From positions 1 to 46,154 of the forward strand of contig DWWG01000074.1 of the NCBI GenBank assembly GCA_019119875.1: a stretch of DNA of 46,154 nt. The letters run 5' to 3'. The DNA is from Candidatus Dietzia intestinigallinarum. Lineage in GTDB: Bacteria; Actinomycetota; Actinomycetes; Mycobacteriales; Mycobacteriaceae. Made by a program: the position numbers and the translations under genes. Positions 1 through 8,598 of this stretch are shown one piece after another. The notes beneath the pieces are model-generated. The model had not been told where the DNA came from and searched no databases. It saw only the letters and a list, made by a program, of their open reading frames with translations. Position 1 is the stretch's first letter. Every line of letters starts with the position of its first letter.

Positions 1-28
1 GCGAACCGGAACGCGATGGGCACACCGG

Positions 29-646
29 TCAGCCGCGGATGAGGCCGATCGCCAGCACGAACATCATCACGGCGATCGCGGCATCGAGTACCCGCCACGC
101 GCCGGGCCGGGAGAACACCCCGCGCAGCGCCCGGCCGCCGAAGCCGATGAGCGAGAACCACGCGATGCCCGCGAGGAACGCTCCGGCCGCGAACGCCCAG
201 CGCAGATCGCCGCCCTGCTGATTGGCGAGCGTGCCGAGAAACACCACGGAGTCGAGGTAGGCGTGCGGGTTGAGCCAGGTGAACGCCGCACACGCGGCCA
301 CCGCCCCCAGGGTGGACGGCATCCGCGAATCCCCGCCGGCCTGAAGTCCCACGCCGGGCCGGATCGCCCGGTACGCCGCGAACCCGCCGTAGGCCAGCAG
401 GAACACCACTCCGACCCAGGTCATCACCGAGATCGCCCCGGGTGCCGCCTCGACCAGCGCGCCCACGCCGAGCACACCGAGCAGGATGAGCGCCGCCTCG
501 GAGACCACACAGAACGCGACGATCGGGGCCATCCGCACATCGCCGCGGATCGAGCGTTGGAGGACATAGGCGTTCTGCGCGCCGACGGCGACGATGAGGC
601 CGAGACCCATGCCGGCACCCAGGACAAGTGTTGAAGTGGTGGTCAC
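29..646 (-). CDS. lysE: LysE/ArgO-family amino acid exporter
   Basis: Predicted inner-membrane exporter of basic amino acids, about 205 residues, close to the LysE family size. The N-terminal segment contains the LysE-type VAVGAQNAYVLQRSIRGD stretch after a hydrophobic helix, and several further hydrophobic helices follow to the end. I chose the GTG at 646 (VTTTSTLVLG). A GTG further out at 685 is possible but lies inside the palindrome that probably serves as the operator. It is divergent from a LysG/ArgP-type regulator, the classic arrangement in which the regulator, with lysine or arginine as co-inducer, switches on export. The exact substrate (lysine, arginine or another) cannot be read from the sequence. 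Confidence 0.88.
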   Translation of the reverse strand: MTTTSTLVLGAGMGLGLIVAVGAQNAYVLQRSIRGDVRMAPIVAFCVVSEAALILLGVLGVGALVEAAPGAISVMTWVGVVFLLAYGGFAAYRAIRPGVGLQAGGDSRMPSTLGAVAACAAFTWLNPHAYLDSVVFLGTLANQQGGDLRWAFAAGAFLAGIAWFSLIGFGGRALRGVFSRPGAWRVLDAAIAVMMFVLAIGLIRG

Positions 647-673
647 GCCGACCAACGCTAGAACCACACAGAA

Positions 674-690
674 CAGTAGTGCCACTACTG
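674..690. promoter_or_regulatory. 17-bp perfect palindrome, probable lysE/lysG operator
   Basis: CAGTAGTG-C-CACTACTG is a perfect 8-1-8 inverted repeat in the short gap between the divergent lysE and lysG starts. LysR-type regulators of this kind bind dyads between themselves and the target gene, so this is the natural candidate for the LysG binding site. Binding is inferred from position and symmetry only. Confidence 0.65.
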
Positions 691-716
691 AAATTCGCCT
701 ATCATCAGCTCCACTT

Positions 717-1613
717 ATGCTCGCACTTCAGCTCGACCAGCTCCGCACCCTGGCCGCGGTGGTGGACCTCGGCTCGTTCGAGGCGGCCGCCGCGCAGCTG
801 CACATCACGCAATCGGCGGTGTCCCAGCGCATCCGCGCGCTGGAGGACTCCTCCGGCCGCATCCTGGTCCGACGCGAGCGCCCCGTCACGGCCACGGAAT
901 CGGGCGAGATCGTGCTGCGGACCGCCCGCCAGATGCTGCACCTGGAGCAGTCCCTGGCCGGCGAACTCGGTGCCGCGGACGCGGGCCGGGACGCAGTCGT
1001 GCTGGCGGTGGCCTGCAACTCGGACTCGTTGGCCACGTGGTTCCTCGACGCCATGACGGAGGTCCACTCGGGCGGCCGCGTGGCGTTCGACGTCCGACGC
1101 GAGGACGAGTCCCTGTCCATCCGGCTGCTGCGCCGCGGCGAGGTGATGGCCGCGGTGACCAGTGAGGCCCGGCCCGTGCAGGGCTGCCGCGCACTGCCAC
1201 TGGGGTCGATGCGCTACCTGGCCTGCGCGAGCCCGGGGTTCGTCGCCCGCCACCTGCGCGACGGCTCCCCCACCGCCGCGCTCGGTCGCGCCCCGATCGT
1301 CGACTTCGACCGCAGTGACGCCCACCAGAACCACTACTATCGTCGCCTCGCACGGAGGCATCCGACCGGGCCTCGTCACTACATCCCGAGTTCGCACGAC
1401 CACGTCCGTGCCGTCGTAGCCGGCCTGGGGTGGGGCCTGGTTCCCGAGCAGCTGGCCACCCCGTGGCTGGTCTCGGGCGAGATCGTGGACGTCTTCCCGG
1501 AACGACCGCTGGACGTGCCCCTGTTCTGGCAGCACTGGAAGCTGCAGTCGCCGGACCTCGACGCGCTCACCGCCGCCGTCCTGGACACGGCTCGCGCCGA
1601 GCTGCGCCACTGA
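717..1613 (+). CDS. lysG: LysG/ArgP-family LysR-type transcriptional regulator
   Basis: 298-residue LysR-type regulator. The N-terminal helix-turn-helix reads LGSFEAAAAQLHITQSAVSQRIRALE in two joined pieces (residues about 18-43), followed by the linker helix and a periplasmic-binding-protein-like effector domain. The ATG at 717 (MLALQLDQLRTLAAVVDLGS) gives the standard LysG/ArgP N-terminus. An in-frame start further upstream would run into the lysE coding region and was rejected. It is divergent from lysE with a perfect palindrome between them, so it probably activates export when intracellular basic amino acids rise and may repress itself. Confidence is high for the family and moderate for the effector. 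Confidence 0.88.
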   Translation: MLALQLDQLRTLAAVVDLGSFEAAAAQLHITQSAVSQRIRALEDSSGRILVRRERPVTATESGEIVLRTARQMLHLEQSLAGELGAADAGRDAVVLAVACNSDSLATWFLDAMTEVHSGGRVAFDVRREDESLSIRLLRRGEVMAAVTSEARPVQGCRALPLGSMRYLACASPGFVARHLRDGSPTAALGRAPIVDFDRSDAHQNHYYRRLARRHPTGPRHYIPSSHDHVRAVVAGLGWGLVPEQLATPWLVSGEIVDVFPERPLDVPLFWQHWKLQSPDLDALTAAVLDTARAELRH

Positions 1614-1656
1614 GCGGGGCCCACGCCCGGGCGGGCCGTCGGACCCGTCTGGGATC

Positions 1657-2265
1657 ATGGCGTGCGTGACTACCGCTGACCCTGCCGGCCCCACGCTCAT
1701 CGTGGGCCTGGCCAACCCCGGCCCCGCCTACGAGGGCACCCGCCACAACATCGGCTGGGAGATCCTGCAGGAGCTGGCCTCGCGCGCACTGCCCGTGCCG
1801 GCGAGTTTAAGCACGCACAAAAAGACCAACTGCGAGATCGCCCAGACACGGCTGGCCGACCGCCCCGTGGTCCTCGCCCGCCCCCGCAGCTACATGAACC
1901 TCTCCGGCGGCCCCACGGCGGCGGTGGCCAAGTACTTCTCGGTCGAGCCGACGGAGGTGATCGTGATCCACGACGAGATCGACGTCGACTTCGGCCGGGT
2001 GCGGCTCAAGCGGGGCGGAGGCGAGGGCGGCCACAACGGACTGCGGTCGCTGTCCCAGTCGCTGGGCACCCGCGACTATCTCCGGGTCCGCGCCGGGGTG
2101 GGGCGTCCGCCGGGCCGGATGGCGGTGGCCGACTTCGTGCTCAAGCGCTTCTCCAAGCTCGAGCAGCCGGACGTGCCGTTCCTTATCCAGGACGCCGCCG
2201 ACGCCGTGGAACTGCTCCTGCGCCACGGGCTGGAGACGGCGCAGAACCAGGTCCACTCCGCGTGA
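1657..2265 (+). CDS. pth: Peptidyl-tRNA hydrolase
   Basis: Releases tRNA from peptidyl-tRNAs that dissociate early from the ribosome (cytosolic). About 200 residues, normal for bacterial Pth. Visible family motifs: GLANPGPAYEGTRHNIGW with the catalytic His, SYMNLSG with the substrate-contacting Asn, and HDEIDVDFGRVRLKRGGG followed by GGHNGLRSL. ATG 1657 is given; GTG 1666 (VTTADPAG) is equally plausible and may be leaderless, because a GGATCAT -10-like stretch lies just upstream. Pth usually sits beside rplY in mycobacteria; here no rplY is adjacent, so it could be a second copy (inference). The codons at 1804-1812 read AGT TTA AGC. TTA is very rare in genomes of this composition. Confidence 0.95.
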   Translation: MACVTTADPAGPTLIVGLANPGPAYEGTRHNIGWEILQELASRALPVPASLSTHKKTNCEIAQTRLADRPVVLARPRSYMNLSGGPTAAVAKYFSVEPTEVIVIHDEIDVDFGRVRLKRGGGEGGHNGLRSLSQSLGTRDYLRVRAGVGRPPGRMAVADFVLKRFSKLEQPDVPFLIQDAADAVELLLRHGLETAQNQVHSA

Positions 2266-2305
2266 CCGGAAGGAAGTCGGGGCGCGCCGCCGGCGCGGTA
2301 CGGAC

Positions 2306-2638
2306 ATGAGACGGCCCCGGCGGTTCACGCGAACCGCCCACCTGGGCGTCGGGGCGGAACTGTTCGAGCGCGCGAGCCGGTCACTCCTCAACTGGGACAT
2401 GCACCGTGGGGCGGGCCTTGTCGTCGTCGTCGACGGACCCGCCACCCTCGGCCGGACCGTGACGCTCCGCCCCCGATCGGGCCCCGCGGCGTGGCTGAGA
2501 GTGTCCGCGCCGTGCGAGGTCACCGAGGTTGTCGACGACGACGCCGCCCGCGGATTCACCTACCGCACGCTGCCCGGCCACCCCGAGCGCGGCTGGGAGT
2601 CGTTCGTGGTGACGCATGACGCGGCCACAGGCCGGTGA
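2306..2638 (+). pseudogene. DUF1990-family protein, C-terminally truncated
   Basis: 110 residues. The segment LNWDMHRGAGL, the PCEVTEVVDDDAARGF-type region (here APCEVTEV) and GFTYRTLPGHPERGWESFVV match the conserved core of DUF1990 proteins, whose function is unknown. In that family the usual E-E after HPERG is here GWES. Family members normally continue for several tens of residues beyond this point with a segment rich in Ser, Arg and Pro. Here a TGA follows HDAATGR and only about 100 bases remain before prfC, so the C-terminal part is deleted rather than frameshifted. No clear ribosome binding site is seen upstream. It may be a remnant or a shortened functional protein. Confidence 0.6.
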
Positions 2639-2740
2639 CGACCGCCGCTTGAGGCCAGCTGCCCGGATTGGGCTGCCCCGACTGCCCGGACGTAAACTGG
2701 ACCGGCTGCGGCGAGTGCCGCGCGAGCACGAGGAGGATGC

Positions 2741-4414
2741 GTGACGGACACCGCCGAGAACGCCGGCACGAACGGGCGGCAGCCCGGGACCGACGGATCC
2801 GGCGATGTGGCCTCCGAGGTCGCCCGCCGACGCACGTTCGCCGTCATCGCCCACCCGGACGCCGGCAAGTCGACGCTCACCGAGGCTCTCGCGCTGCACG
2901 CGCGGGTGATCACCGAGGCCGGCGCCGTCCACGGCAAGTCGGGCCGCCGCTCCACCGTGTCGGACTGGATGGAGATGGAGAAGGCCCGCGGCATCTCGGT
3001 CAGCTCCACCGCCCTGCAGTTCACCTACGTCCCCTCCGGTGCCGATCCCGCGGACGAGCCGTACGTCATCAACCTCGTCGACACCCCCGGCCACGCCGAC
3101 TTCTCCGAGGACACCTACCGCGTGCTCACCGCCGTGGACGCGGCCGTGATGCTCATCGACGCCGCCAAGGGGCTCGAGCCGCAGACCCTCAAGCTGTTCC
3201 AGGTGTGCAAGCACAACGGCCTGCCCATCATCACTGTGATCAACAAGTGGGACCGGCCCGGCCAGGCGCCGCTGGAACTGCTCGACGAGATCACCGAGCA
3301 GATCGGACTCGTGCCCACGCCGCTGTTCATGCCCGTGGGCATCGCGGGCGACTATCGCGGACTGCTGCGCCGCGGCTCTGAGGGCACGCCCGAGGAGTAC
3401 ATCCATTTCATCCGTACCGCCGGCGGTTCGACCATCGCCCCGGAGGAGATCTACACGCCGGACGCCGCGCTCGAGCGCGAGGGCGAGGTGTGGGAGACCG
3501 CCGTCGAGGAGTCCGAGCTGCTGTCGGCGATGGGGCAGGATCACGACCAGGAGCTGTATCTGGCCGGTGAGACCAGCCCGGTGATCTTCGCCTCGGCGAT
3601 GCTCAACTTCGGTGTGCACCAGATCCTCGACGCCCTGGTCGAGCTGGCGCCGCCGCCGCGCGAGTGGCCGACCGTCGGCGGGCAGCCCCGCGAGACCACC
3701 GACCCGTTCTCGGCGGTCGTGTTCAAGGTGCAGGCCGGAATGGACGCCGCCCACCGCGACCGGCTGGCGTTCATGCGCGTCGTCTCGGGCGAGTTCGAGC
3801 GCGGCATGGTGGTGCAGCACGCGCAGACGAACAAGCCCTTCACCACCAAGTACGCGCTCACCGTGTTCGGCCGCGACCGCAACACCGTCGAGACGGCCTA
3901 CCCCGGCGACGTGGTGGGCCTGGTCAACGCCACCGGACTCGCCCCCGGCGACACCCTCTACACCGGTAGGAAGGTCACGTTCCCGCCGATCCCGCAGTTC
4001 GCCCCCGAGTTCTTCGCGGTGGTGCGCGCGCAGTCGTTGGGCAAGTACAAGCAGTTCCGCAAGGCGATCGACCAGCTGGCCGCCGAGGGCGTGGTGCAGA
4101 TCCTGCGCAATGACGCCCGCGGGGACGCCAACCCGGTGATGGCCGCGGTCGGACCCATGCAGTTCGAGGTGGTCACGGCGCGGATGAAGGCCGAGTTCAA
4201 CGTCGAGGTGATCGTGGACAATCTGCCGTACTCGATCGCCCGCCGCACCGACGCCGAGTCCGCCGACGAGCTGAACCGCCAGCGCGGGGTCGAGGTGTTC
4301 CAGCGCACCGACGGCGAACTGCTGGCCCTGTTCGGCGACAAGTGGCGCCTGCAGTACATCAGCAAGGAGATGGACCACCTCACCATCGAGCCGCTGGTGG
4401 CCGACACCAACTGA
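2741..4414 (+). CDS. prfC: Peptide chain release factor 3 (RF3)
   Basis: GTPase that recycles RF1 and RF2 from the ribosome after termination (cytosolic). 557 residues, slightly longer than usual because of an about 30-residue Gly-rich N-terminus. The GTPase motifs are AHPDAGKST (P-loop, residues about 37-45), DTPGHADFSEDTYR (G3) and NKWDRP (G4). The C-terminal half holds the EF-G-like domains, ending RLQYISKEMDHLTIEPLVADTN. The start is GTG 2741, preceded by a strong AGGAGG at 2731-2736. It stands alone as a transcription unit, followed by a hairpin repeat that could end transcription. Confidence 0.97.
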   Translation: MTDTAENAGTNGRQPGTDGSGDVASEVARRRTFAVIAHPDAGKSTLTEALALHARVITEAGAVHGKSGRRSTVSDWMEMEKARGISVSSTALQFTYVPSGADPADEPYVINLVDTPGHADFSEDTYRVLTAVDAAVMLIDAAKGLEPQTLKLFQVCKHNGLPIITVINKWDRPGQAPLELLDEITEQIGLVPTPLFMPVGIAGDYRGLLRRGSEGTPEEYIHFIRTAGGSTIAPEEIYTPDAALEREGEVWETAVEESELLSAMGQDHDQELYLAGETSPVIFASAMLNFGVHQILDALVELAPPPREWPTVGGQPRETTDPFSAVVFKVQAGMDAAHRDRLAFMRVVSGEFERGMVVQHAQTNKPFTTKYALTVFGRDRNTVETAYPGDVVGLVNATGLAPGDTLYTGRKVTFPPIPQFAPEFFAVVRAQSLGKYKQFRKAIDQLAAEGVVQILRNDARGDANPVMAAVGPMQFEVVTARMKAEFNVEVIVDNLPYSIARRTDAESADELNRQRGVEVFQRTDGELLALFGDKWRLQYISKEMDHLTIEPLVADTN

Positions 4415-4505
4415 CCCGCCCCGGCACTCGCGAAGCCGCCCCGCCTGGCCCCGCCCGCCGAGCCACTCCCACACCAACTGCCCCACCCCTCGGCTGCCCG
4501 GCCCG

Positions 4506-4582
4506 TTTCGGCGACATCACCGCGATCTTTGGAGACGCCACTGCGGGAAAACCGCGAAAATCCCGCAGTGGTGCCACCAAAA
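4506..4582 (+). repeat. Dispersed palindromic repeat, copy 1 (with perfect hairpin)
   Basis: This non-coding block aligns end to end with blocks at 31012-31086 and, inverted, at 32222-32298. Shared anchors are GACATC(A/G)CCG near the left end, CACTGCG or TACTGCG in the middle and GTGGTG then CCAAA at the right end. In this copy CCACTGCGGGA (4538-4548) pairs perfectly with TCCCGCAGTGG (4561-4571) around a 12-nt loop. An outer TTTGG/CCAAA pairing extends the stem. It lies between prfC and the next gene and may also terminate prfC. No coding potential is evident. Confidence 0.7.
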
Positions 4583-4636
4583 CCTGTCGGTGGGGCGGCT
4601 GGCACGGCCACGCGCCGCGCGGGCAAGCTGGTCACC

Positions 4637-5581
4637 ATGTCCAGTGATTCACCAGTCTCGCTTCGTGTATTCGTCGAACCGCAGCAGGGCGCCACCTACG
4701 ACGATCAGCTCGCCGTGGCCCGTGCCGCCGAGGACCTCGGTTACGAGGCGTTCTTCCGCTCCGACCACTACCTGAAGATGGGCGACGTCAGCGGCATGCC
4801 GGGCCCGACCGACGCCTGGCTGACGCTGGCCGCCCTGGCCCGCGAGACGTCCACGATCCGCCTCGGCACACTGCTGACCTCGGTGACCTTCCGCCACCCG
4901 GGCCCACTGGCCATCTCCCTGGCGCAGGTCGACCAGATGTCGGGCGGCCGACTCGACGTGGGCCTCGGCGCCGGATGGTACGAGGACGAGCACACCGCCT
5001 ACGGCATCCCCTTCCCGCCGCTCGGTGAGCGTTTCGACCGGCTCGAGGAGACCCTCGGCGCGCTCGAGCAGCTGTGGTCGACCCCGGCCGGTGAGACGGT
5101 CACGGTCCGCGGCGAGCACGTCGAGCTGGTGGACTCCCCCGGTCTGCCCAAGCCGGTGCAGTCGCGACCGCCGGTGATCGTGGGCGGCCACGGCAAGCGC
5201 CGCACCCCGGCGTTGGCGGCCCGCTTCGCCGACGAGTTCAACGTCCCGTTCGCCGACGTCGACACCGTCGCCACCCAGTACCGGCGCGTGGACGCCGCAT
5301 GCGCCGAGCGCGGTCGGGCGCCGGAGGAGATCCTCCGGTCGGCGGCGCTCGTGCTGTGCTGCGGTCGGGACGAGGCGGAGATCGCCCGCCGTGCGGACGC
5401 GATCGGCCGCGAGGTCGACGAGCTGCGCACCAACGGTGCCGCGGGTTCGCCCGCCGAGGTGGTCGACACGATCGGCCGCTTCGCCGAGATCGGCGCGCGG
5501 CGCATCTACCTGCAGGTCCTGGACATGTCCGATCTGGATCACCTCGAGTTGGTGGCCTCGCAGGTCGCGCGACAGCTGTAG
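4637..5581 (+). CDS. LLM-class (luciferase-like) F420- or flavin-dependent oxidoreductase
   Basis: 314-residue TIM-barrel protein of the bacterial luciferase-like family. Family features: LGYEAFFRSDHY near the N-terminus, the LGTLLTSVTFRHPGPLA strand-loop, and SGGRLDVGLGAGWYEDEHTAYG, the most typical LLM signature, around residues 105-125. Actinobacterial members often use cofactor F420 to oxidise or reduce small organic substrates. The substrate here cannot be read from the sequence. The start is ATG 4637 (MSSDSPVSLRVFVEP). Any earlier in-frame start would place the upstream palindromic repeat inside the coding region. It is a single gene, with no partner apparent. Confidence 0.85.
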   Translation: MSSDSPVSLRVFVEPQQGATYDDQLAVARAAEDLGYEAFFRSDHYLKMGDVSGMPGPTDAWLTLAALARETSTIRLGTLLTSVTFRHPGPLAISLAQVDQMSGGRLDVGLGAGWYEDEHTAYGIPFPPLGERFDRLEETLGALEQLWSTPAGETVTVRGEHVELVDSPGLPKPVQSRPPVIVGGHGKRRTPALAARFADEFNVPFADVDTVATQYRRVDAACAERGRAPEEILRSAALVLCCGRDEAEIARRADAIGREVDELRTNGAAGSPAEVVDTIGRFAEIGARRIYLQVLDMSDLDHLELVASQVARQL

Positions 5582-5665
5582 TCGCCCTCGCCCGCCGGCA
5601 CCGGTGTCGGCGTCGCGGACCGGGAACGTGCCCCTCCCCCGGGGTGGTGAGGTTAATGTCACAGC

Positions 5666-7327
5666 ATGATGACCCGTGATGTGACGACGACGAGATCGCC
5701 CCTCCCCGCACCGGCGGCGCTGGCCGTGACTGCGGTCCTCGCCGTCGTCGTCCTCGTTTCCTCCCTGGCAACCGCACCGTCCACCCGGGCGGCGCCGGGC
5801 GCGGCGGGGCAGGGGCCGATCCACGGGTTCGCCGACACCCACACGCACCTCGCCGCCTCGCAGGCGTTCGGGGGCTCACTGCGCTGCGGTGAGCCGTTCG
5901 CTCCCGGCGGGGTGGCGGAGGCGCTGACGGACTGTCCCACGCACTCGGGCACCGGCCATTTCGCGCTCCTGGAGAGCATCCTCGGCGGAACCGACCTGCC
6001 CGGCGGTGCCCAGGGCTTCCCCACGTTCACCGACTGGCCGGCCCACAACTCGCAGCTCCACGAGCAGGCCTACTACACCGGCATCGAGCGCGCCTGGAGG
6101 TCCGGTCTGCGGGTGGTCAACAACTACCTGGTGGGCAACCGCGTGCTGTGCGAGACGCTCGCCGGGGTCGGGGTCCCGCCGCAGTCCTCGTGCGACGAGA
6201 TGGATCAGCTGCGTCGGCAGGTCGACTACCTCAACCGCATGGAGGCACACATCGACGCCGAGCACGGCGGCCCCGGGCAGGGCTGGTTCCGGATCGCCCG
6301 TTCCCCGCAGGAGGTCCGCGACATCACCGCTCAGGGCAAGCTCGCGGTGACCCTCGGCGTGGAGACGTCCGAGCCGTTCGGCTGCCGGCAGGTCGACGAC
6401 GTCCCGCTGTGCACGCGCGAGGACATCGACCGCGGTCTCGAGGAGTTCGCCTCATGGGGCGTGTCCTCGGTGTTCCCGGTGCACAAGTTCGACAACGCCC
6501 TCGGCGGCACGCGGATGGACGAGGGCCTGGCCGGACTCGCGGTGAACGTGGGCAACAAGATGGGCGCGCAGCGGTTCTGGGAGACCGAGACGTGCACCGG
6601 CCCCGCCTCCGACAATGCGCAGCCGATCGCGCACACCGGGGTGGCCGACGGCATCTCCGCCGCCTCCTCCGGCGCACCGGCCGGCGCCGCGGTGCCCGTG
6701 TACCCGCAGGAGCCGCTGTGCAACGTGCGCGGCCTGACCGAGCTGGGTGAGTACGCCGTCAACCGGATGATGGACCACGGCATGCTCATCAATATCGACC
6801 ACATGAGCGTCAAGACCGCGGGTCGGGTGCTCGACATCGCGACCGAGCGCGGCTACCCGGGGTTCCTGGTGGACCACTCCTGGTCGGATCCGGAGATGCT
6901 GCGGCGGATGCACGAGCTGGGCGGGTTCGTGGGCGCGTTCGCCTACCCCGCGGATGCCACCGAGAACTTCGAGAAGGGCTTCCTGGACGAGTGGCGGGAG
7001 AACTCGCAGACCGTGGGCGGCACGTTCGCCGGCTACGGAATCGGCTCGGACGTCAACGGGTTGGCCCCGCTCGCCGAGCCCCGGCCCAGCGCGGCCACCG
7101 ACCCGCTGGTCTACCCGTTCACCGCCCCCAGCGGCGAGGTGATGGACCGCTGGCACTTCGCCGACCGCGTCTATGACCTCAACGTCGACGGGGTGGCCCA
7201 GTACGGCCTGTACGCGGACTGGATCGCCGACGTCCTGCACCGGGCCGGGCCCGACAGGGCGGAACTCGAACGCCAGCTGATGGGCGGGGCCGAGGCGTGG
7301 ACCGCCACGTGGGAGCGCGCCAGGTGA
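5666..7327 (+). CDS. Secreted M19-like (membrane dipeptidase family) metallohydrolase
   Basis: 553 residues. A basic N-terminus and hydrophobic stretch (AALAVTAVLAVVVLVSSLA) followed by TRA-AP indicate a Sec signal peptide. The mature part starts with GFADTHTH, the first metal-binding strand. Counterparts of the other renal-dipeptidase metal ligands are visible: Glu in LGVETSEPFG, His in NIDHMSVKTAGRV, His in LVDHSWSD and Asp in GIGSDVNG. It probably cleaves dipeptides or similar amides outside the cytoplasm. It is longer than bacterial dipeptidases (about 350-400) because of inserts near residues 50-150 and 290-360. Its stop overlaps the next gene's GTG (GTGA), so the two are translationally coupled. 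Confidence 0.75.
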   Translation: MMTRDVTTTRSPLPAPAALAVTAVLAVVVLVSSLATAPSTRAAPGAAGQGPIHGFADTHTHLAASQAFGGSLRCGEPFAPGGVAEALTDCPTHSGTGHFALLESILGGTDLPGGAQGFPTFTDWPAHNSQLHEQAYYTGIERAWRSGLRVVNNYLVGNRVLCETLAGVGVPPQSSCDEMDQLRRQVDYLNRMEAHIDAEHGGPGQGWFRIARSPQEVRDITAQGKLAVTLGVETSEPFGCRQVDDVPLCTREDIDRGLEEFASWGVSSVFPVHKFDNALGGTRMDEGLAGLAVNVGNKMGAQRFWETETCTGPASDNAQPIAHTGVADGISAASSGAPAGAAVPVYPQEPLCNVRGLTELGEYAVNRMMDHGMLINIDHMSVKTAGRVLDIATERGYPGFLVDHSWSDPEMLRRMHELGGFVGAFAYPADATENFEKGFLDEWRENSQTVGGTFAGYGIGSDVNGLAPLAEPRPSAATDPLVYPFTAPSGEVMDRWHFADRVYDLNVDGVAQYGLYADWIADVLHRAGPDRAELERQLMGGAEAWTATWERAR

Positions 7328-8592
7328 CCACCGCCCCCGGCCCGGGCCGCGTGTCCGGCTCGGAGCCGGGTGCCGACCGGGTCGAGCCCCGGCCGGTCGG
7401 GGCGGGCTGGATCGTCGCGCTCGCGCTCGGCGTGGTGGCGGTGTTCGCCTCCTGGTTCGGGCCGCTGCAGATCCTGCTGCCCGCCCAGACCGATCTCGTC
7501 GCCGGCCCCGGCGGCCGTGAGGCACTGCTCGCCCTGGTCGTGGGCACCGGCGCGGCGGTGGCGCTGGTCGCCAACCCGCTGTGGGGCCTGGTCTCCGACC
7601 GCTGCCGCACACGCCTGGGCACGCGCATGCCGGTGGTGTACGCGGGCACGGCCCTCGGGGTGGTGGGGCAGGTCGTGTTGTTCGGCGCCACCACCGGACC
7701 GGTCATCCTCACCGGCTGGGTGCTGGTGCAGCTGGGGCTGAACGGCCCGTTCGCGGTACTGGCGGCGCTCATCGCCGACCGTGTCCCCACCGTCCAGCGC
7801 GGGCTCGTGGGCTCGCTGTTCGGTGTGGGGCAGATCGTCGGGGTGATAGCCGGGACCGTGGTGGCCGAGGCCGTCGGCGCGGGCACTGTCGGCTACCTGC
7901 TCCTGGCCGGGATCACCCCGGTGCTGCTCGTCGCGATCGTGCTGGCCGACCGGGCGGCGCCGACGTCGGTCCGGGGCACGGTGCCCGGAACACCGGCGAC
8001 GGGGGCCGGCGGTCCACGAGGCTTCCGGCCCACCCGCGACTACGTGTGGGCCTGGCTGCTGCGCTTCCTCATGAACCTCACCAACGCGATCCTGCTCATC
8101 TATCTGTTCTTCTTCCTGGACGAGGTGGTGCAGGTCGAGGACGTGGCCGGGTCGGTCCTGGTCGTCACGGTGATCACCCTGGTGCTGTCCGCGGTGTGCG
8201 CCGGCGTGACCGGGGCCGTCTCGGACCGGATGAGCCGGCGCCGGGTGTTCGCCGTGGCCGGTGCCCTGGCCACCGCCGGTGGACTGATCCTGCTCGCGCT
8301 GGCCACGACGCTGCCGCTGGTGCTCCTCGCCGCCGCGGTCCTGGGGCTGGGCTGGGGCCTGTTCATCGGCGTGGACATGGCCATCATCACCTCGACGCTC
8401 GCCGACGACGCCACGTCCGGCACCCTGTTGGGGCTGGCGAACATCGCCAACTCGCTGCCCCAGGTGGTGGCGCCCGTCCTGGCCGCGCCGATCGTGCTCT
8501 CCGCCGCCGGCTACCCGGCCCTGTACGGCGTCGGCGCGGGGATCGCCGTCGCCGCCGCACTGTGCACCCTGCCCCTGCGATCCGTGAGATAG
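7324..8592 (+). CDS. MFS transporter, probable glycoside/sugar permease
   Basis: 422-residue major facilitator superfamily protein with 12 predicted helices. The loop 2-3 signature is seen as NPLWGLVSDRCRTRLGTRMP and a second-half counterpart as GAVSDRMSRRRVF. The GTG at 7324 overlaps the upstream TGA and is the natural start. The next gene, a GH1 beta-glucosidase, begins 6 bases after the stop, so the pair very likely imports and hydrolyses a beta-glucoside. The MFS-GH1 pairing is common in actinobacteria. The substrate is inferred from the neighbour only. A Pro/Gly-rich cytoplasmic loop lies between helices 6 and 7. Confidence 0.82.
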   Translation: MTTAPGPGRVSGSEPGADRVEPRPVGAGWIVALALGVVAVFASWFGPLQILLPAQTDLVAGPGGREALLALVVGTGAAVALVANPLWGLVSDRCRTRLGTRMPVVYAGTALGVVGQVVLFGATTGPVILTGWVLVQLGLNGPFAVLAALIADRVPTVQRGLVGSLFGVGQIVGVIAGTVVAEAVGAGTVGYLLLAGITPVLLVAIVLADRAAPTSVRGTVPGTPATGAGGPRGFRPTRDYVWAWLLRFLMNLTNAILLIYLFFFLDEVVQVEDVAGSVLVVTVITLVLSAVCAGVTGAVSDRMSRRRVFAVAGALATAGGLILLALATTLPLVLLAAAVLGLGWGLFIGVDMAIITSTLADDATSGTLLGLANIANSLPQVVAPVLAAPIVLSAAGYPALYGVGAGIAVAAALCTLPLRSVR

Positions 8593-8598
8593 GAACCC

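Noticed and set aside
2381-4486. A 701-residue open frame antisense to prfC
   Set aside because: His/Gly/Asp-rich composition without any motif. It mirrors the codon pattern of prfC, which is certain.
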